DNA of 64,000 nt from CAVUWL01 sp963787415 (lineage in GTDB: Bacteria; Actinomycetota; Thermoleophilia; Solirubrobacterales; 70-9), in NCBI GenBank assembly GCA_963787415.1, contig CAWBCO010000002.1, positions 310,001-374,000 of the forward strand, in the 5' to 3' direction. Under the pieces are notes generated by a model. The model saw only the letters and a list, made by a program, of their open reading frames with translations. It did no database searches and was not told the origin of the DNA. The translations under genes were made by a program, and so were the position numbers. Shown one piece after another: positions 15,365 through 24,015 of the stretch. Position 1 is the first letter of the stretch. Each line of letters begins with the position of its first letter.

Positions 15365-17401
15365 GTGCAGCGACGAAAGGTCCATCAGCAGGCGACGAAG
15401 GCAACCGGGAAGCCCCAGGCGCCTACTTTCTTATCCCTTCCGCAGTGCATTATCGCCATGGACCACCGCGGCATTGTGACCGAGTTCAATGATGCGGCCG
15501 AACAACTGCTCGGACACCGGCGCGAGGAGCTGCTCGGACGCGAGCTCGCTGAGTCGATTGTCCCGGTGCATCTCCGCGATCTCCATCGCGGGGGCCTTCT
15601 CCACTACCTGCGGACTGGCAAGGGACCACTGATTGGGCGACGCATCGAGCTTTCCGCCCTGCACAGCGACGGCTCGTTGCTCCCAGTTGAGATGGTCCTC
15701 ACACGTCAGCACGGTTCCGAGCCGCCTATCTTTACTGCTCTCCTGCGAGATCTGAGCGAACCGGACGCGGCGGAGCGAGCACGTGAACACCTAGCCGCGG
15801 TCGTGAGGGGCACCCATGATGCCGTCCTCAGTAAGAATCTTAATGGCATCCTTACCTCTTGGAACCCCGCCGCAGAACAGCTCTATGGCTATACCGAGGA
15901 GGAGGCTGTCGGTCGACATGTATCCATTCTTATCCCGGCAGATCACCAAAATGAGGAGGAGGAGATCCTTGCGCGAATACGGCAGGGAGAACGGATGGAT
16001 ACCTATGAAACAGAGCGAATCCGCAAAGATGGAGCTCGAATTGATGTTTCGCTAACTGTCTCACCGATCCAAAGTCAGGCGCTGGGCATTATCGGCGCCT
16101 CCGTTGTTGCACGCGACATCACGATCGAAAATCGACGTCGCGGCGCCAAAGATTTACTCATCGCAGCGACCCGCGCTTTCGACGCATCGCTTGACCTTGC
16201 AGAGACCGCGCGGACCATCGTTGACTCCGCGGTGCCCGAGCTGGCTGAGTTTTGCGTGATCGATTTCGTGCGCGCAGACGGTTGGCTTGGTGACAGCGTT
16301 GTCGCTGGAGCGGACTTTGACGCAGCCGCACGGTTGGAGGAGATACGCCAGAGCGTGCCTCTCGACCCCGATGGCGACCACCCCGTCGCACAGGTACTTC
16401 GCGCTGGGCGGCCAATGGTCTGGCGGGATCTTACCTCTGCTGAGATGGTACGAAAGGTGAGTCAAAGCGATCAACACCGCCGACTTATGGAGAGTGCGGG
16501 CTACAGGTCTGCCGCGGTCGCAGGCCTCATAGCCCGCGGTCGTACCCTCGGGACCCTCTCACTGCTTCACGCACAAACGGACATGCGCTATGACGAAGAC
16601 GACTTGGAGTTGCTCACCGACATGGCGGACCGTGCCGCAATGGCCCTCGACAATGCGCGCCTTTACAATGAGCGGGAACGGATCGCCAAAAACCTACAAC
16701 GAGGCCTTAGACCGCCAGAGCCACCCCCGATTCCCGGCCTGGAATTCTCCGTCATTTTCGAAGCAGCTGGCGAAGGAATCGAGATTGGCGGTGACTTTTA
16801 TGACATCCTCCCCGCCAGGGATGGTTGTTGGATCCTGGTTGGAGATGTGGCCGGCAAGGGAAGCGAGGCGGCTGCCGTTTCGGTCGCACTTCGGCACTCC
16901 GTGCGCGCACTCGCTCATGAGATCGATCAGCCTGATGCGGTGCTGCGGCGCGCTAATGACCTCTTGCTCGAGGGGAGGACACTGAACGACTTCGCAACTG
17001 CTGTCTTGATGCGAATTAAAAACGAAAACGGCGTCAAGAGCCTGTCCCTAGCCGCCGCCAGGCATCCTGCTGTGATCCACCTAACCCCAAATGGCCCCCA
17101 GCTATTGGGAGGAGGCGCGGTCATGGGAGCATTCCCCGACCCTTCAGTGAAAAGCCACAGGGTCGTGCTCGGAAATAATGACACTCTGGTGCTCTGCACA
17201 GACGGTTGGCTGGAGGCAGGGCCTCCGACCGCCCACCGCGACCCGCTCATCCTTGCCAGCATGGCTAATTCATTGGCTCACCTGGAGCTAGGCGAGATGA
17301 CCAGACATCTATTACTGGATGCGATCAAGCGCGGTGGGGGTTGGCTCGAAGACGACATGATCCTGCTCGCGGTGCGCCCCCAGACGATTACCGACTCCTG
17401 A
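15365..17401 (+). CDS. PAS-PAS-GAF sensor PP2C-type (SpoIIE/RsbU) serine phosphatase
   Basis: A 678-residue cytoplasmic signalling protein. Residues about 20-130 form one PAS domain (MDHRGIVTEFNDAAEQLLGH) and 140-255 a second (LNGILTSWNPAAEQLYGY). Residues 265-435 form a GAF domain, and 445-675 the SpoIIE/PP2C phosphatase. Metal-binding aspartates are visible in GGDFYDI, GDVAGKGSEAA, TDGWLEA and DDMILLAV. Such proteins dephosphorylate anti-sigma-factor antagonists and so control stress sigma factors; the two PAS domains and GAF would sense redox, light or ligand. No anti-sigma partner is adjacent. The GTG start fits a leaderless promoter. Confidence 0.9.
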   Translation: MQRRKVHQQATKATGKPQAPTFLSLPQCIIAMDHRGIVTEFNDAAEQLLGHRREELLGRELAESIVPVHLRDLHRGGLLHYLRTGKGPLIGRRIELSALHSDGSLLPVEMVLTRQHGSEPPIFTALLRDLSEPDAAERAREHLAAVVRGTHDAVLSKNLNGILTSWNPAAEQLYGYTEEEAVGRHVSILIPADHQNEEEEILARIRQGERMDTYETERIRKDGARIDVSLTVSPIQSQALGIIGASVVARDITIENRRRGAKDLLIAATRAFDASLDLAETARTIVDSAVPELAEFCVIDFVRADGWLGDSVVAGADFDAAARLEEIRQSVPLDPDGDHPVAQVLRAGRPMVWRDLTSAEMVRKVSQSDQHRRLMESAGYRSAAVAGLIARGRTLGTLSLLHAQTDMRYDEDDLELLTDMADRAAMALDNARLYNERERIAKNLQRGLRPPEPPPIPGLEFSVIFEAAGEGIEIGGDFYDILPARDGCWILVGDVAGKGSEAAAVSVALRHSVRALAHEIDQPDAVLRRANDLLLEGRTLNDFATAVLMRIKNENGVKSLSLAAARHPAVIHLTPNGPQLLGGGAVMGAFPDPSVKSHRVVLGNNDTLVLCTDGWLEAGPPTAHRDPLILASMANSLAHLELGEMTRHLLLDAIKRGGGWLEDDMILLAVRPQTITDS

Positions 17402-17644
17402 CTGGCTGTCCGATGGCTGCTCATCGCCTTTCCCACTCGGTGCATCAACTAAGGGCTCTCGTTGAGGACGCAAGCCTCAGCCGAAATGAAGGTGCTACCG
17501 CACTTTGACTTAAACACGCCTTGCCAAACAAATGTCGCGGGCCCTGCGAACTCCGTAGTTTCTCCTGCGCCCGCGGGGCCGGTGCCGACCACCCTGCAAG
17601 AGCTTATTCTCACGACGCCAACGGCCGATCACTACCATGGGTTG

Positions 17645-18631
17645 ATGCAGACAGACCTCCAACGGTGCCGCCCGCTCAGTTCGCGATTCAGGGGCCGGTG
17701 CTTCGCCAAGGGGACCCTGGCTCTTTTGCTCTCATCTGCAGCAACCATTGGTTCATTGGCTCTCGGGACCGCATCCGCGCAGGCCCGCGTCGGCGGCTCG
17801 AGCCATGATCCCCCTCGTTCTCACAATCGTTGGTCGTTTCATCGGGGGAAAAACACCAGCAAACAAGGAAGCCCTGAGTTCGATGCTCGCACTTCCGTTA
17901 TCGGTGGAGCCATAGCTGAACCGGGAACCTTTCCCTGGATGGCATTTGTGTTGAACCAGGCGGTCGGGTTTTCTTGTAGCGGAACGGTGATATCTCCGAA
18001 CATCGTTCTCACTGCTGGTCATTGTGCTGTGAATTTGGAAACCGGCGTGGTAAATAGGGCCGCCGGCTACCGAGTCGTGACGGGAGCCCTCAATTGGGCT
18101 CAACCTGAAAGACAAGTTTCGAGAGTTTCACGAGTACTTGTCTATCCTCATTTCAAAATTGCTGGATCTTTGAGTGGCTGGGGGGATGCCGCTCTGCTCG
18201 TACTCTCGACGCCGACAAAGGCACCGGCGATTACCCTTGCCACCGCGGCGGACTCGCAAAGCTTGCGCTTGGGTACGCCAGCGATGATCGCGGGCTGGGG
18301 TAACACCTACTACAATCAATTTGAACCGACCGAGCAGCTCATGTGGGCTAACACGGTGGTGGAGGGAAGGCGTTGCGATCGACTTCCCGATTTCAGATTC
18401 AAGGCGGGGATTTGCACGGTGGATCCGCCCAGCTATGCAGCGGGCGCCTGCAACGGTGACAGCGGCGGCCCGCTTCTGGCCGCCGGCGCGGTCGGTCAAG
18501 GACAAATTGAGATCGGTATCACGCACGGCGGCTATGGTCATTGCTTGACCCGGGCGCCAGATCTGTTCACGCGCGCCGACTTAATCTCAACCTGGGCTAA
18601 TCGCTGGATAGCGGCTTTGGCTCCGTCGTAG
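17645..18631 (+). CDS. Secreted trypsin-like serine protease (S1A)
   Basis: A 328-residue exported protease. A signal peptide (GTLALLLSSAATIGSLALG, then ASAQA) is followed by a basic linker and VIGGAIAEPGTFPWMAF, the usual mature start after activation cleavage. The triad is complete: His in LTAGHC, Asp in WGDAALLVL and Ser in GDSGGPLL. Cys pairs (CSGTVIS/GHC, CNGDSGG) suit disulfides outside the cell. The frame is open to 17462 but residues before the ATG at 17645 are not signal-like. No propeptide convertase or inhibitor is next to it. Confidence 0.88.
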   Translation: MQTDLQRCRPLSSRFRGRCFAKGTLALLLSSAATIGSLALGTASAQARVGGSSHDPPRSHNRWSFHRGKNTSKQGSPEFDARTSVIGGAIAEPGTFPWMAFVLNQAVGFSCSGTVISPNIVLTAGHCAVNLETGVVNRAAGYRVVTGALNWAQPERQVSRVSRVLVYPHFKIAGSLSGWGDAALLVLSTPTKAPAITLATAADSQSLRLGTPAMIAGWGNTYYNQFEPTEQLMWANTVVEGRRCDRLPDFRFKAGICTVDPPSYAAGACNGDSGGPLLAAGAVGQGQIEIGITHGGYGHCLTRAPDLFTRADLISTWANRWIAALAPS

Positions 18632-18758
18632 CGAGAAGGCCTCACCCGCATATCTTTTCCGCCTCCAGCTGTTGGTTACTCCCAGCGCGACCGTTCCATC
18701 GTGCGCTGTTCGTGTGTCTAGCATCTCAGTCCAGGCGAATCCAATCTCACTGTCAGGC

Positions 18759-19430
18759 TCAATGGAGGATGTTGACTGCCCTTGAGACTATTAAGCCAAT
18801 CGTGACCAGTGAGACGAGCGACTGGATGCCCATCACTACCTTGGCGCGAGAGGAAAGCGGCATCGTATCGGTTGGGCTGAACGCCGTCGCATTGGTTAGC
18901 GACACGTACATGTAGTCAATGAATTGTGGGCGCCAGCCAATTGGCTCAATCCGATCGTCGGCCATTTGGGGAAAGAGAAAATCGGGTGCCTCATCCTGCC
19001 CCGAGGCTCGCTTTCCCGGTCCCCCCCGGTCAGTCTCCCAGAACCACAGGGCAAAGATCAACACGTTGGTCAACCAGATGAGCACCCCCGACCCGATTAG
19101 CTGGCGGCCATTCGGCGTGCCATGGTGCAGCAGCTGGTGAGCGAGCAGCGCCAGAGAGGCAGTGTTCGCCACACTCACTAGGCCCGTCAGTCCGAGTGCC
19201 ATGCGCCGTCTGAGCGGGTGCACGCCCTCCAGGGTCCGGGGTGTAGCCAGCGCCAATCCGATCAAGAGAAGTCCCTCCAAGGCGCTCAGCAGCCCCTTGG
19301 GGCCGGGCGTAAGCCGATCTGGCAATAACAACTGCAGGGCGATCGCAGCAAGAACGGTGACCAGGGCAGGCCAAGCTGGTTCCCCCCGCGGGGGCGGCGG
19401 ATATTGCTTTCCCTCAGGCAACTCGCCCAT
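18759..19430 (-). CDS. Membrane protein with an ion-channel-like C-terminal segment
   Basis: A 223-residue protein with five or six hydrophobic helices. The C-terminal third (FIDYMYVSLTNATAFSPTDT followed by a last helix) resembles the pore-helix, filter and inner-helix arrangement of two-TM channel domains, and related proteins are often annotated DUF1345 or ion channel. The selectivity-filter sequence TVGYG is not present, so channel function is doubtful. The ATG at 19430 (MGELPEGKQYP) is preferred to the TTG at 19457. It stands alone on the minus strand. Confidence 0.65.
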   Translation of the reverse strand: MGELPEGKQYPPPPRGEPAWPALVTVLAAIALQLLLPDRLTPGPKGLLSALEGLLLIGLALATPRTLEGVHPLRRRMALGLTGLVSVANTASLALLAHQLLHHGTPNGRQLIGSGVLIWLTNVLIFALWFWETDRGGPGKRASGQDEAPDFLFPQMADDRIEPIGWRPQFIDYMYVSLTNATAFSPTDTMPLSSRAKVVMGIQSLVSLVTIGLIVSRAVNILH

Positions 19431-19708
19431 TGCCTTGGGGACGGATCTCAACACCAAAGGCTGGGGTCGCCCAGGGGCTGATGATTTGTCTGCTGGCGAC
19501 GGCGACCTCGGGTTTCAAAGGCAGCACCTTCATCACTTCGCCTCGCCGTGAGAATATGCGCCCGCCGGGTATGGGGTCAGAGGAGCGATCCCACTCAGGG
19601 AGATGGCGTTTTTGACCGGCTTTGCCTGCGGACGAGATCCGCTGGCGCCGGACGGCTGGACGGCGAATTGCTCGGCGCGAGGGCGCCAGAGAGATCGGCC
19701 GCCTTTGC

Positions 19709-21151
19709 CTAAGGGTCAAGCAGTCGCGCCTTTGGAGCTCGACGCACCAGATAGCTGCCCTCGCGAGTTGCGAACTTCACCACGAAACCGTGAGCAAGGA
19801 GCCTCTTGATTGCAGTCCGGCGATCGGCGATCACCGCTCCGATGTGCAATTTTGCGATGAGGCGGGAGGGGTTGGCTTTCCTCCCGTCAAGCAACGCGTA
19901 GGTCCCACGGAGCTCCTCAGCCGAGAAGTGTTCCAGCCAACCGTCAAGCTCAACCGGCGTATGCGGCGCTCGCCACAGCATGTAGGAACCGATGCCTGCG
20001 TAGCTGGCAATGTGTCCCTCTCTGGGAGGATGTTCGGTGGCGTATCTAACCAGCGTCGAGCCGAGCGGCTGTTCATTTCGGGCAGGGCCGACGGAAAAGA
20101 CCCATGCGATAGCTGCGGCGGCAGAGGCAGCAAATGCAAGTCCGATCACCGGACGGGGAATGGCCAGGCCACGATCAGGAGCCAAAATGGCGATCTGCAT
20201 AGCGAGCGCAGGTCCGATGAAGATCAGATTGCGCAGCGCAAGAAGGGCAAAGACGACGAAACCGGCGGTTACGATAAGTGGCCCCAGCGGTCGTGGCGAC
20301 GACACTTTGGACCACAGCCAAACCGCGAATGCAGCGGCGATCGCAAGGTAAAGTAGTGCCAGCGGCGAATCGAAGGCCGGATCCCATTCGCTGCTGACCA
20401 AGGCGATTGCGGGATTTCGGAAGCTGAGAATGTAGGACCAGATCGAGCCGCCAAGCGGCGTCGCAACCGAGATAGTGATCACAGCAAGTGCCCCGGTCAG
20501 CGCGAGCACGATGATTCGATGGGCTCCAATTGCATCCGATAGGCCGCGCAGCCGATCGAGTGCAAGCCCGAAGGTGACCATGGCGAGCAGCAGGAGGCCC
20601 GCGATGAAGCCGCCGTGGAAGTTCGCCCAGAGAGCGAAGACCAGAAGAATCATCGGGATCCCGATGCGAAAACGCCGGTTGGCCTTGGGCAAGGACCTTG
20701 GAACCAACCAGGTCATCACCACAATGCCGACGATCAGCGAGAAGGCAAGCAAGGTAAAACCGGCCGCCCGGGGATGGACAATCACCCACAGGCCCGGACA
20801 GTAAAGGGCGGCGAGGGCGACCATCATCGTCGCACCCTTGTGGCGGCAGAGCCAGAGCAAGAGGGCAAGCGGAGCCGCAATCAGGGTCGCGTACGCGATC
20901 GTTAGGCCCGTGATCCCAATCAGACGGGAAACTTGATAAACGGTCAGCTCGGTCAGCCATTGCTGGTTTAGCCACGAACTACCCTCGGCAATGGTCGGAA
21001 ATGGATCGACCGTGGTAAAGCCGTGCTGAGCGATTAGCCGCCCGCCGAGCAGTTGAAGGTAAAGGTCGCCGTCACGAGTCCCATCGAAACAGAGCATCAG
21101 CGCCCCGACAAGCAGGACAAGAGCGCCAATCAAGGAGTAGGTGCGCGTCAC
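19709..21151 (-). CDS. Large polytopic membrane protein, GT-C glycosyltransferase-like
   Basis: A 480-residue protein with about eleven transmembrane helices and a soluble C-terminal domain of about 110 residues. The first loop carries FDGTRDGDLYLQLLGGRLIA and LNQQWLTELTVYQ, matching the acidic first periplasmic loop of GT-C enzymes that use polyprenyl-phosphate sugars. The C-terminal part (ELDGWLEHFSAEELRGTYALL) resembles the outside domains of such proteins. No donor or acceptor can be named. The start is GTG. A hairpin 140 nt upstream separates it from the DsbA-like gene on the same strand. Confidence 0.6.
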   Translation of the reverse strand: MTRTYSLIGALVLLVGALMLCFDGTRDGDLYLQLLGGRLIAQHGFTTVDPFPTIAEGSSWLNQQWLTELTVYQVSRLIGITGLTIAYATLIAAPLALLLWLCRHKGATMMVALAALYCPGLWVIVHPRAAGFTLLAFSLIVGIVVMTWLVPRSLPKANRRFRIGIPMILLVFALWANFHGGFIAGLLLLAMVTFGLALDRLRGLSDAIGAHRIIVLALTGALAVITISVATPLGGSIWSYILSFRNPAIALVSSEWDPAFDSPLALLYLAIAAAFAVWLWSKVSSPRPLGPLIVTAGFVVFALLALRNLIFIGPALAMQIAILAPDRGLAIPRPVIGLAFAASAAAAIAWVFSVGPARNEQPLGSTLVRYATEHPPREGHIASYAGIGSYMLWRAPHTPVELDGWLEHFSAEELRGTYALLDGRKANPSRLIAKLHIGAVIADRRTAIKRLLAHGFVVKFATREGSYLVRRAPKARLLDP

Positions 21152-21289
21152 AGACCCGCCAGGATGTCAACTCTTGCTTATAAAAAACCTAAAGCGCCGC
21201 CCGTCACTCGGCTTGGAGCGGGTCTCAGCACAACTAAGCTAAGTGGCGAATCGACGTGCCCGTCAGCTCGCAGGTCAGGGTCGAGGAGA

Positions 21290-21315
21290 TCGCGGAGTTG
21301 CTAGCGACTCCGCGA
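21290..21315 (-). terminator. Hairpin downstream of the DsbA-like gene
   Basis: TCGCGGAGT, loop of 8, ACTCCGCGA: a perfect 9-bp stem 120 nt after the end of the DsbA-like gene and ahead of the next minus-strand gene. No T run, so a Rho-independent terminator is only possible. Confidence 0.35.
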
Positions 21316-21437
21316 GCCGACAAGGGATGAAGCGGCCGTTGAGCGCTTCAATCGACCAGCTCCCGGTGATCGATGCCCAAGCTGGCTGAGCCTGGCCTCC
21401 ACACCTCCGCTTCGTCCGATCCGCCCACAAGCACCCC

Positions 21438-21968
21438 TTAGGGGCCGGCGGACGCTTTCAGGGCCTCGACCAGGGTTGAGGCGTCATAGGCGCCGAAGTG
21501 GTGGCGACCGTTGACGAAAAAGGTCGGTGTGCCGGCGGCATCACTCTGCTTTGCCGAACGAAGGTCACGCTGCACCCGCTGGCTCCATGTCTCTGCCTCG
21601 AGGTCCTCTGCGATCTGTCCGGCGTTTAGTCCGAGCTCGGCGGCAACCTCAAGCATCGTCTTTTCTGAAAGCTTTGGCTGGGCGGCGAAAAGAGCGTCGT
21701 AGTAATCCCAAAACCGACCCTGGGCCGCCGCCGCCTCACTGGCTTCAGCGGCCATCGGCGCAAGAGGATGGCGCTCGGGAATCGGCAGGTGACGAAATGC
21801 AAAGAGAAGCCGATCGCCGAGCCGTTCCCGAACCCGACGCAAAACCGACTGGGCTCCGAGACAAAAGGGGCACTGGAAGTCCCCGAACATGACCAGCTGC
21901 AGCGGCGCCCCTGCTGAGCCGCGGATGTGATCGATCTCCTCCAGAGGTGGTGAAAGCAGGTCGTCCAT
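21438..21968 (-). CDS. DsbA-family thiol:disulfide oxidoreductase
   Basis: A 176-residue thioredoxin-fold protein of the Thioredoxin_4/DsbA group. The active site is CPFC in MFGDFQCPFCLGAQSVL, and the cis-proline loop is GTPTFFVNG. No signal peptide is present in the chosen or the longer start (21995), so it probably acts in the cytoplasm, like the many soluble DsbA-like proteins of Actinobacteria. The start lies only 15 bp from the divergent antiporter start, so each gene's promoter must lie inside the other's coding region. Confidence 0.83.
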   Translation of the reverse strand: MDDLLSPPLEEIDHIRGSAGAPLQLVMFGDFQCPFCLGAQSVLRRVRERLGDRLLFAFRHLPIPERHPLAPMAAEASEAAAAQGRFWDYYDALFAAQPKLSEKTMLEVAAELGLNAGQIAEDLEAETWSQRVQRDLRSAKQSDAAGTPTFFVNGRHHFGAYDASTLVEALKASAGP

Positions 21969-21983
21969 GCGAGACGATGTTAT

Positions 21984-23528
21984 GTGCTTGTGCACAACGT
22001 CGAGCCTGTACTGATTTTGCTGCTCGCCGCGGCGCTCCTTGTTCGGATCGCCGAGTTCAGCAAGATTCCTGCCCCGATTGTGCTCGTCCTTGGTGGTCTG
22101 GCGATTGCGCTCGTCCCAGGCCTCCCCGAGATCGAACTCGATCCGGAAGTCATCTTCCTCATCTTCTTACCGCCCCTGGTCTATGCGGCAGGGTGGCGTA
22201 CCTCTCCGCAGGAGTTGCGAGCGTTGATGCGGCCGTTGGGGTTGCTTGCGATCGTCTTGGTGTTCCTCACCGCGGCCGCTGTTGCGGTCGTGGCGCATGT
22301 CCTGGTGTCAGGGATGAGCTGGGCGGAGGCTGCGGTTCTCGGCGCCGTTCTCGCCCCCACCGATGCCGTCTCGGCAACTTCGATCTTTCGCCGCCTCGGA
22401 GCGCCCGAGCGAGTTCGCCTCCTAGTCGAAGGAGAGTCAATGATCAACGACGGCACCTCGCTTGTCATATATCGAATCGCGGTTGGCGTCGCCGTCGGGG
22501 GGGCCTTCAGCATCGGTGGGGCTGCTTTAGAATTCGTCGCCGTATCAATCGGAGGCATCGCCGCAGGCCTGATCGTTGGAGCCCTCTCCAATCTAGTCGT
22601 TCGTCGCCAGACCGATACGGGTCTGGTCATCGTCCTCACCGTTCTGACCGCTTACAGCGCTTACATCGGCGCCCAGGAGCTCCATGCCTCAGGAGTGCTG
22701 GCGGCGGTCGTAGCCGGAGTCTATGCCGGCTACCAGTCGCCTAAATCCCTCGACGCCGACACTCGGCTAAGCGCCGTCGCGTTCTGGAGCGTTCTCGTTT
22801 TCGCCCTTGAGATAAGCCTCTTCGTTTTGCTTGGCCTACAGCTGCCCCGCATCGTAGACGTCCTTAATCAGACCTCCTCGGGCGTCAGCCAGCTTCTCGC
22901 CCCGGTCGCGGCGATAGCCGCCGTTTCGATCGGCACTCGCCTCGCCTTCGTCTTTGCGATGGGCTCCGATTCCGGAGATACGCTCGGCGAGCGCCTAGCC
23001 GTAGGTTGGAGTGGAATGCGAGGCGCCGTTTCACTCGCCGCCGCCCTGGCAGTTCCGCTCAGCGTCGGTCACCGTCCTCAGATCATCTTTCTCAGCTTCG
23101 CCCTGATCCTTCTCACCCTGGTCGGCCAGGGTCTCTCCCTGCCCTACATTATCCGCGCCTTACGGCTGGAAGAGAATCGGCGCTGGAGCGATGAGGAGGC
23201 AGTGGCCAGAATGGAGGCCGCCCAGGCAGCACTCGATCGAATCGATGAGATCGATGAGGAGGGGCGAGCGAGCGAGTCTCAGCTTCAGCGGCTGCGTGAC
23301 CTCTACCGAGCGCGCTTCCGCATGTGCGCAGCCGTGCTCGGCGGTGAGGACCCAGATACCGCAGCGCGGCAGGAGCGCCTTGCAGACTATGGCAAGCTCC
23401 GTCGTGAGCTGATTGGCGTCGAGCGCGAGGAACTTCTCAACCTGCGCGGCGGCGGGCGCTTGGCCAACACCACGATGCGCCAGATCGAGCGGGACCTAGA
23501 TCTGGAGGAGGCGCGGATCCGCTCCTAG
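21984..23528 (+). CDS. Na+/H+ antiporter, CPA1 (NhaP-like)
   Basis: A 514-residue transporter with about 12 helices and a cytoplasmic, charged, coiled tail (residues 400-514). CPA1 hallmarks: FLIFLPPLVYAAGW, GAVLAPTDAVSATSIF, and VEGESMINDGTSLVIY with the ND pair expected for electroneutral exchange. WSGMRGAVSLAAALAVPL is the conserved G-RGAVSL block. It exchanges Na+ (or K+) for H+ across the membrane. The start is GTG at 21984 or 21990; TTGTGCACAA, a 10-bp palindrome, covers it. Its end overlaps the convergent ohr gene by 4 nt. Confidence 0.9.
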   Translation: MLVHNVEPVLILLLAAALLVRIAEFSKIPAPIVLVLGGLAIALVPGLPEIELDPEVIFLIFLPPLVYAAGWRTSPQELRALMRPLGLLAIVLVFLTAAAVAVVAHVLVSGMSWAEAAVLGAVLAPTDAVSATSIFRRLGAPERVRLLVEGESMINDGTSLVIYRIAVGVAVGGAFSIGGAALEFVAVSIGGIAAGLIVGALSNLVVRRQTDTGLVIVLTVLTAYSAYIGAQELHASGVLAAVVAGVYAGYQSPKSLDADTRLSAVAFWSVLVFALEISLFVLLGLQLPRIVDVLNQTSSGVSQLLAPVAAIAAVSIGTRLAFVFAMGSDSGDTLGERLAVGWSGMRGAVSLAAALAVPLSVGHRPQIIFLSFALILLTLVGQGLSLPYIIRALRLEENRRWSDEEAVARMEAAQAALDRIDEIDEEGRASESQLQRLRDLYRARFRMCAAVLGGEDPDTAARQERLADYGKLRRELIGVEREELLNLRGGGRLANTTMRQIERDLDLEEARIRS

Positions 23529-23962
23529 CTGCTCAGCGGGGCTCCGTTCGCGCTCAGCGCAACCTCAATGTTGCCCCGGGTCGCGTTGGAATACGGACAG
23601 ACCTGATGGGCGGCGCGGACCAGCTCCACCGCCTCCTCAGGTTCAACTGAGGGAAGCGTCACGTCCAGTGCAACAGCAATTCCAAAGGTACGATCCTCAG
23701 CCGCAATCAACCTAACCTTGGAGTCGATCCCTACATCGCCGACCTCGACCTTTTGACGACGGGCGACGGCGGCGAGGGCAGCCTCAAAGCAAGCCGCATA
23801 GCCGATCGCGAAAAGTTGCTCAGGGTTGGTTCCGCCGCCCTCTCCGCCCATCTCCTCGGGGGTCCGCAAAGCGACCTCTAGTGCACCGTCGGTGGTTTTT
23901 CCCTGACCCGCCGCCCGACCTCCGGTTACGTGGGCCTCGGCTGTGTAGACGACCTTACTCAT
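23525..23962 (-). CDS. ohr: Organic hydroperoxide resistance protein
   Basis: A 145-residue OsmC/Ohr protein. The two redox cysteines are in GYAACFEAAL and VCPYSNATRGN, and the N-terminal YTAEAHVTGGR and TNPEQLFA blocks are typical of Ohr rather than OsmC. It reduces organic hydroperoxides in the cytoplasm using lipoyl thiols. AGGAG lies upstream of the ATG. No OhrR repressor is adjacent. It converges on the antiporter with a 4-bp overlap. Confidence 0.93.
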   Translation of the reverse strand: MSKVVYTAEAHVTGGRAAGQGKTTDGALEVALRTPEEMGGEGGGTNPEQLFAIGYAACFEAALAAVARRQKVEVGDVGIDSKVRLIAAEDRTFGIAVALDVTLPSVEPEEAVELVRAAHQVCPYSNATRGNIEVALSANGAPLSS

Positions 23963-24015
23963 CGGGCTCCTAACTGGTGGTTACAAGGATAGGACTGTCG
24001 GCCTGGACGATCGAC

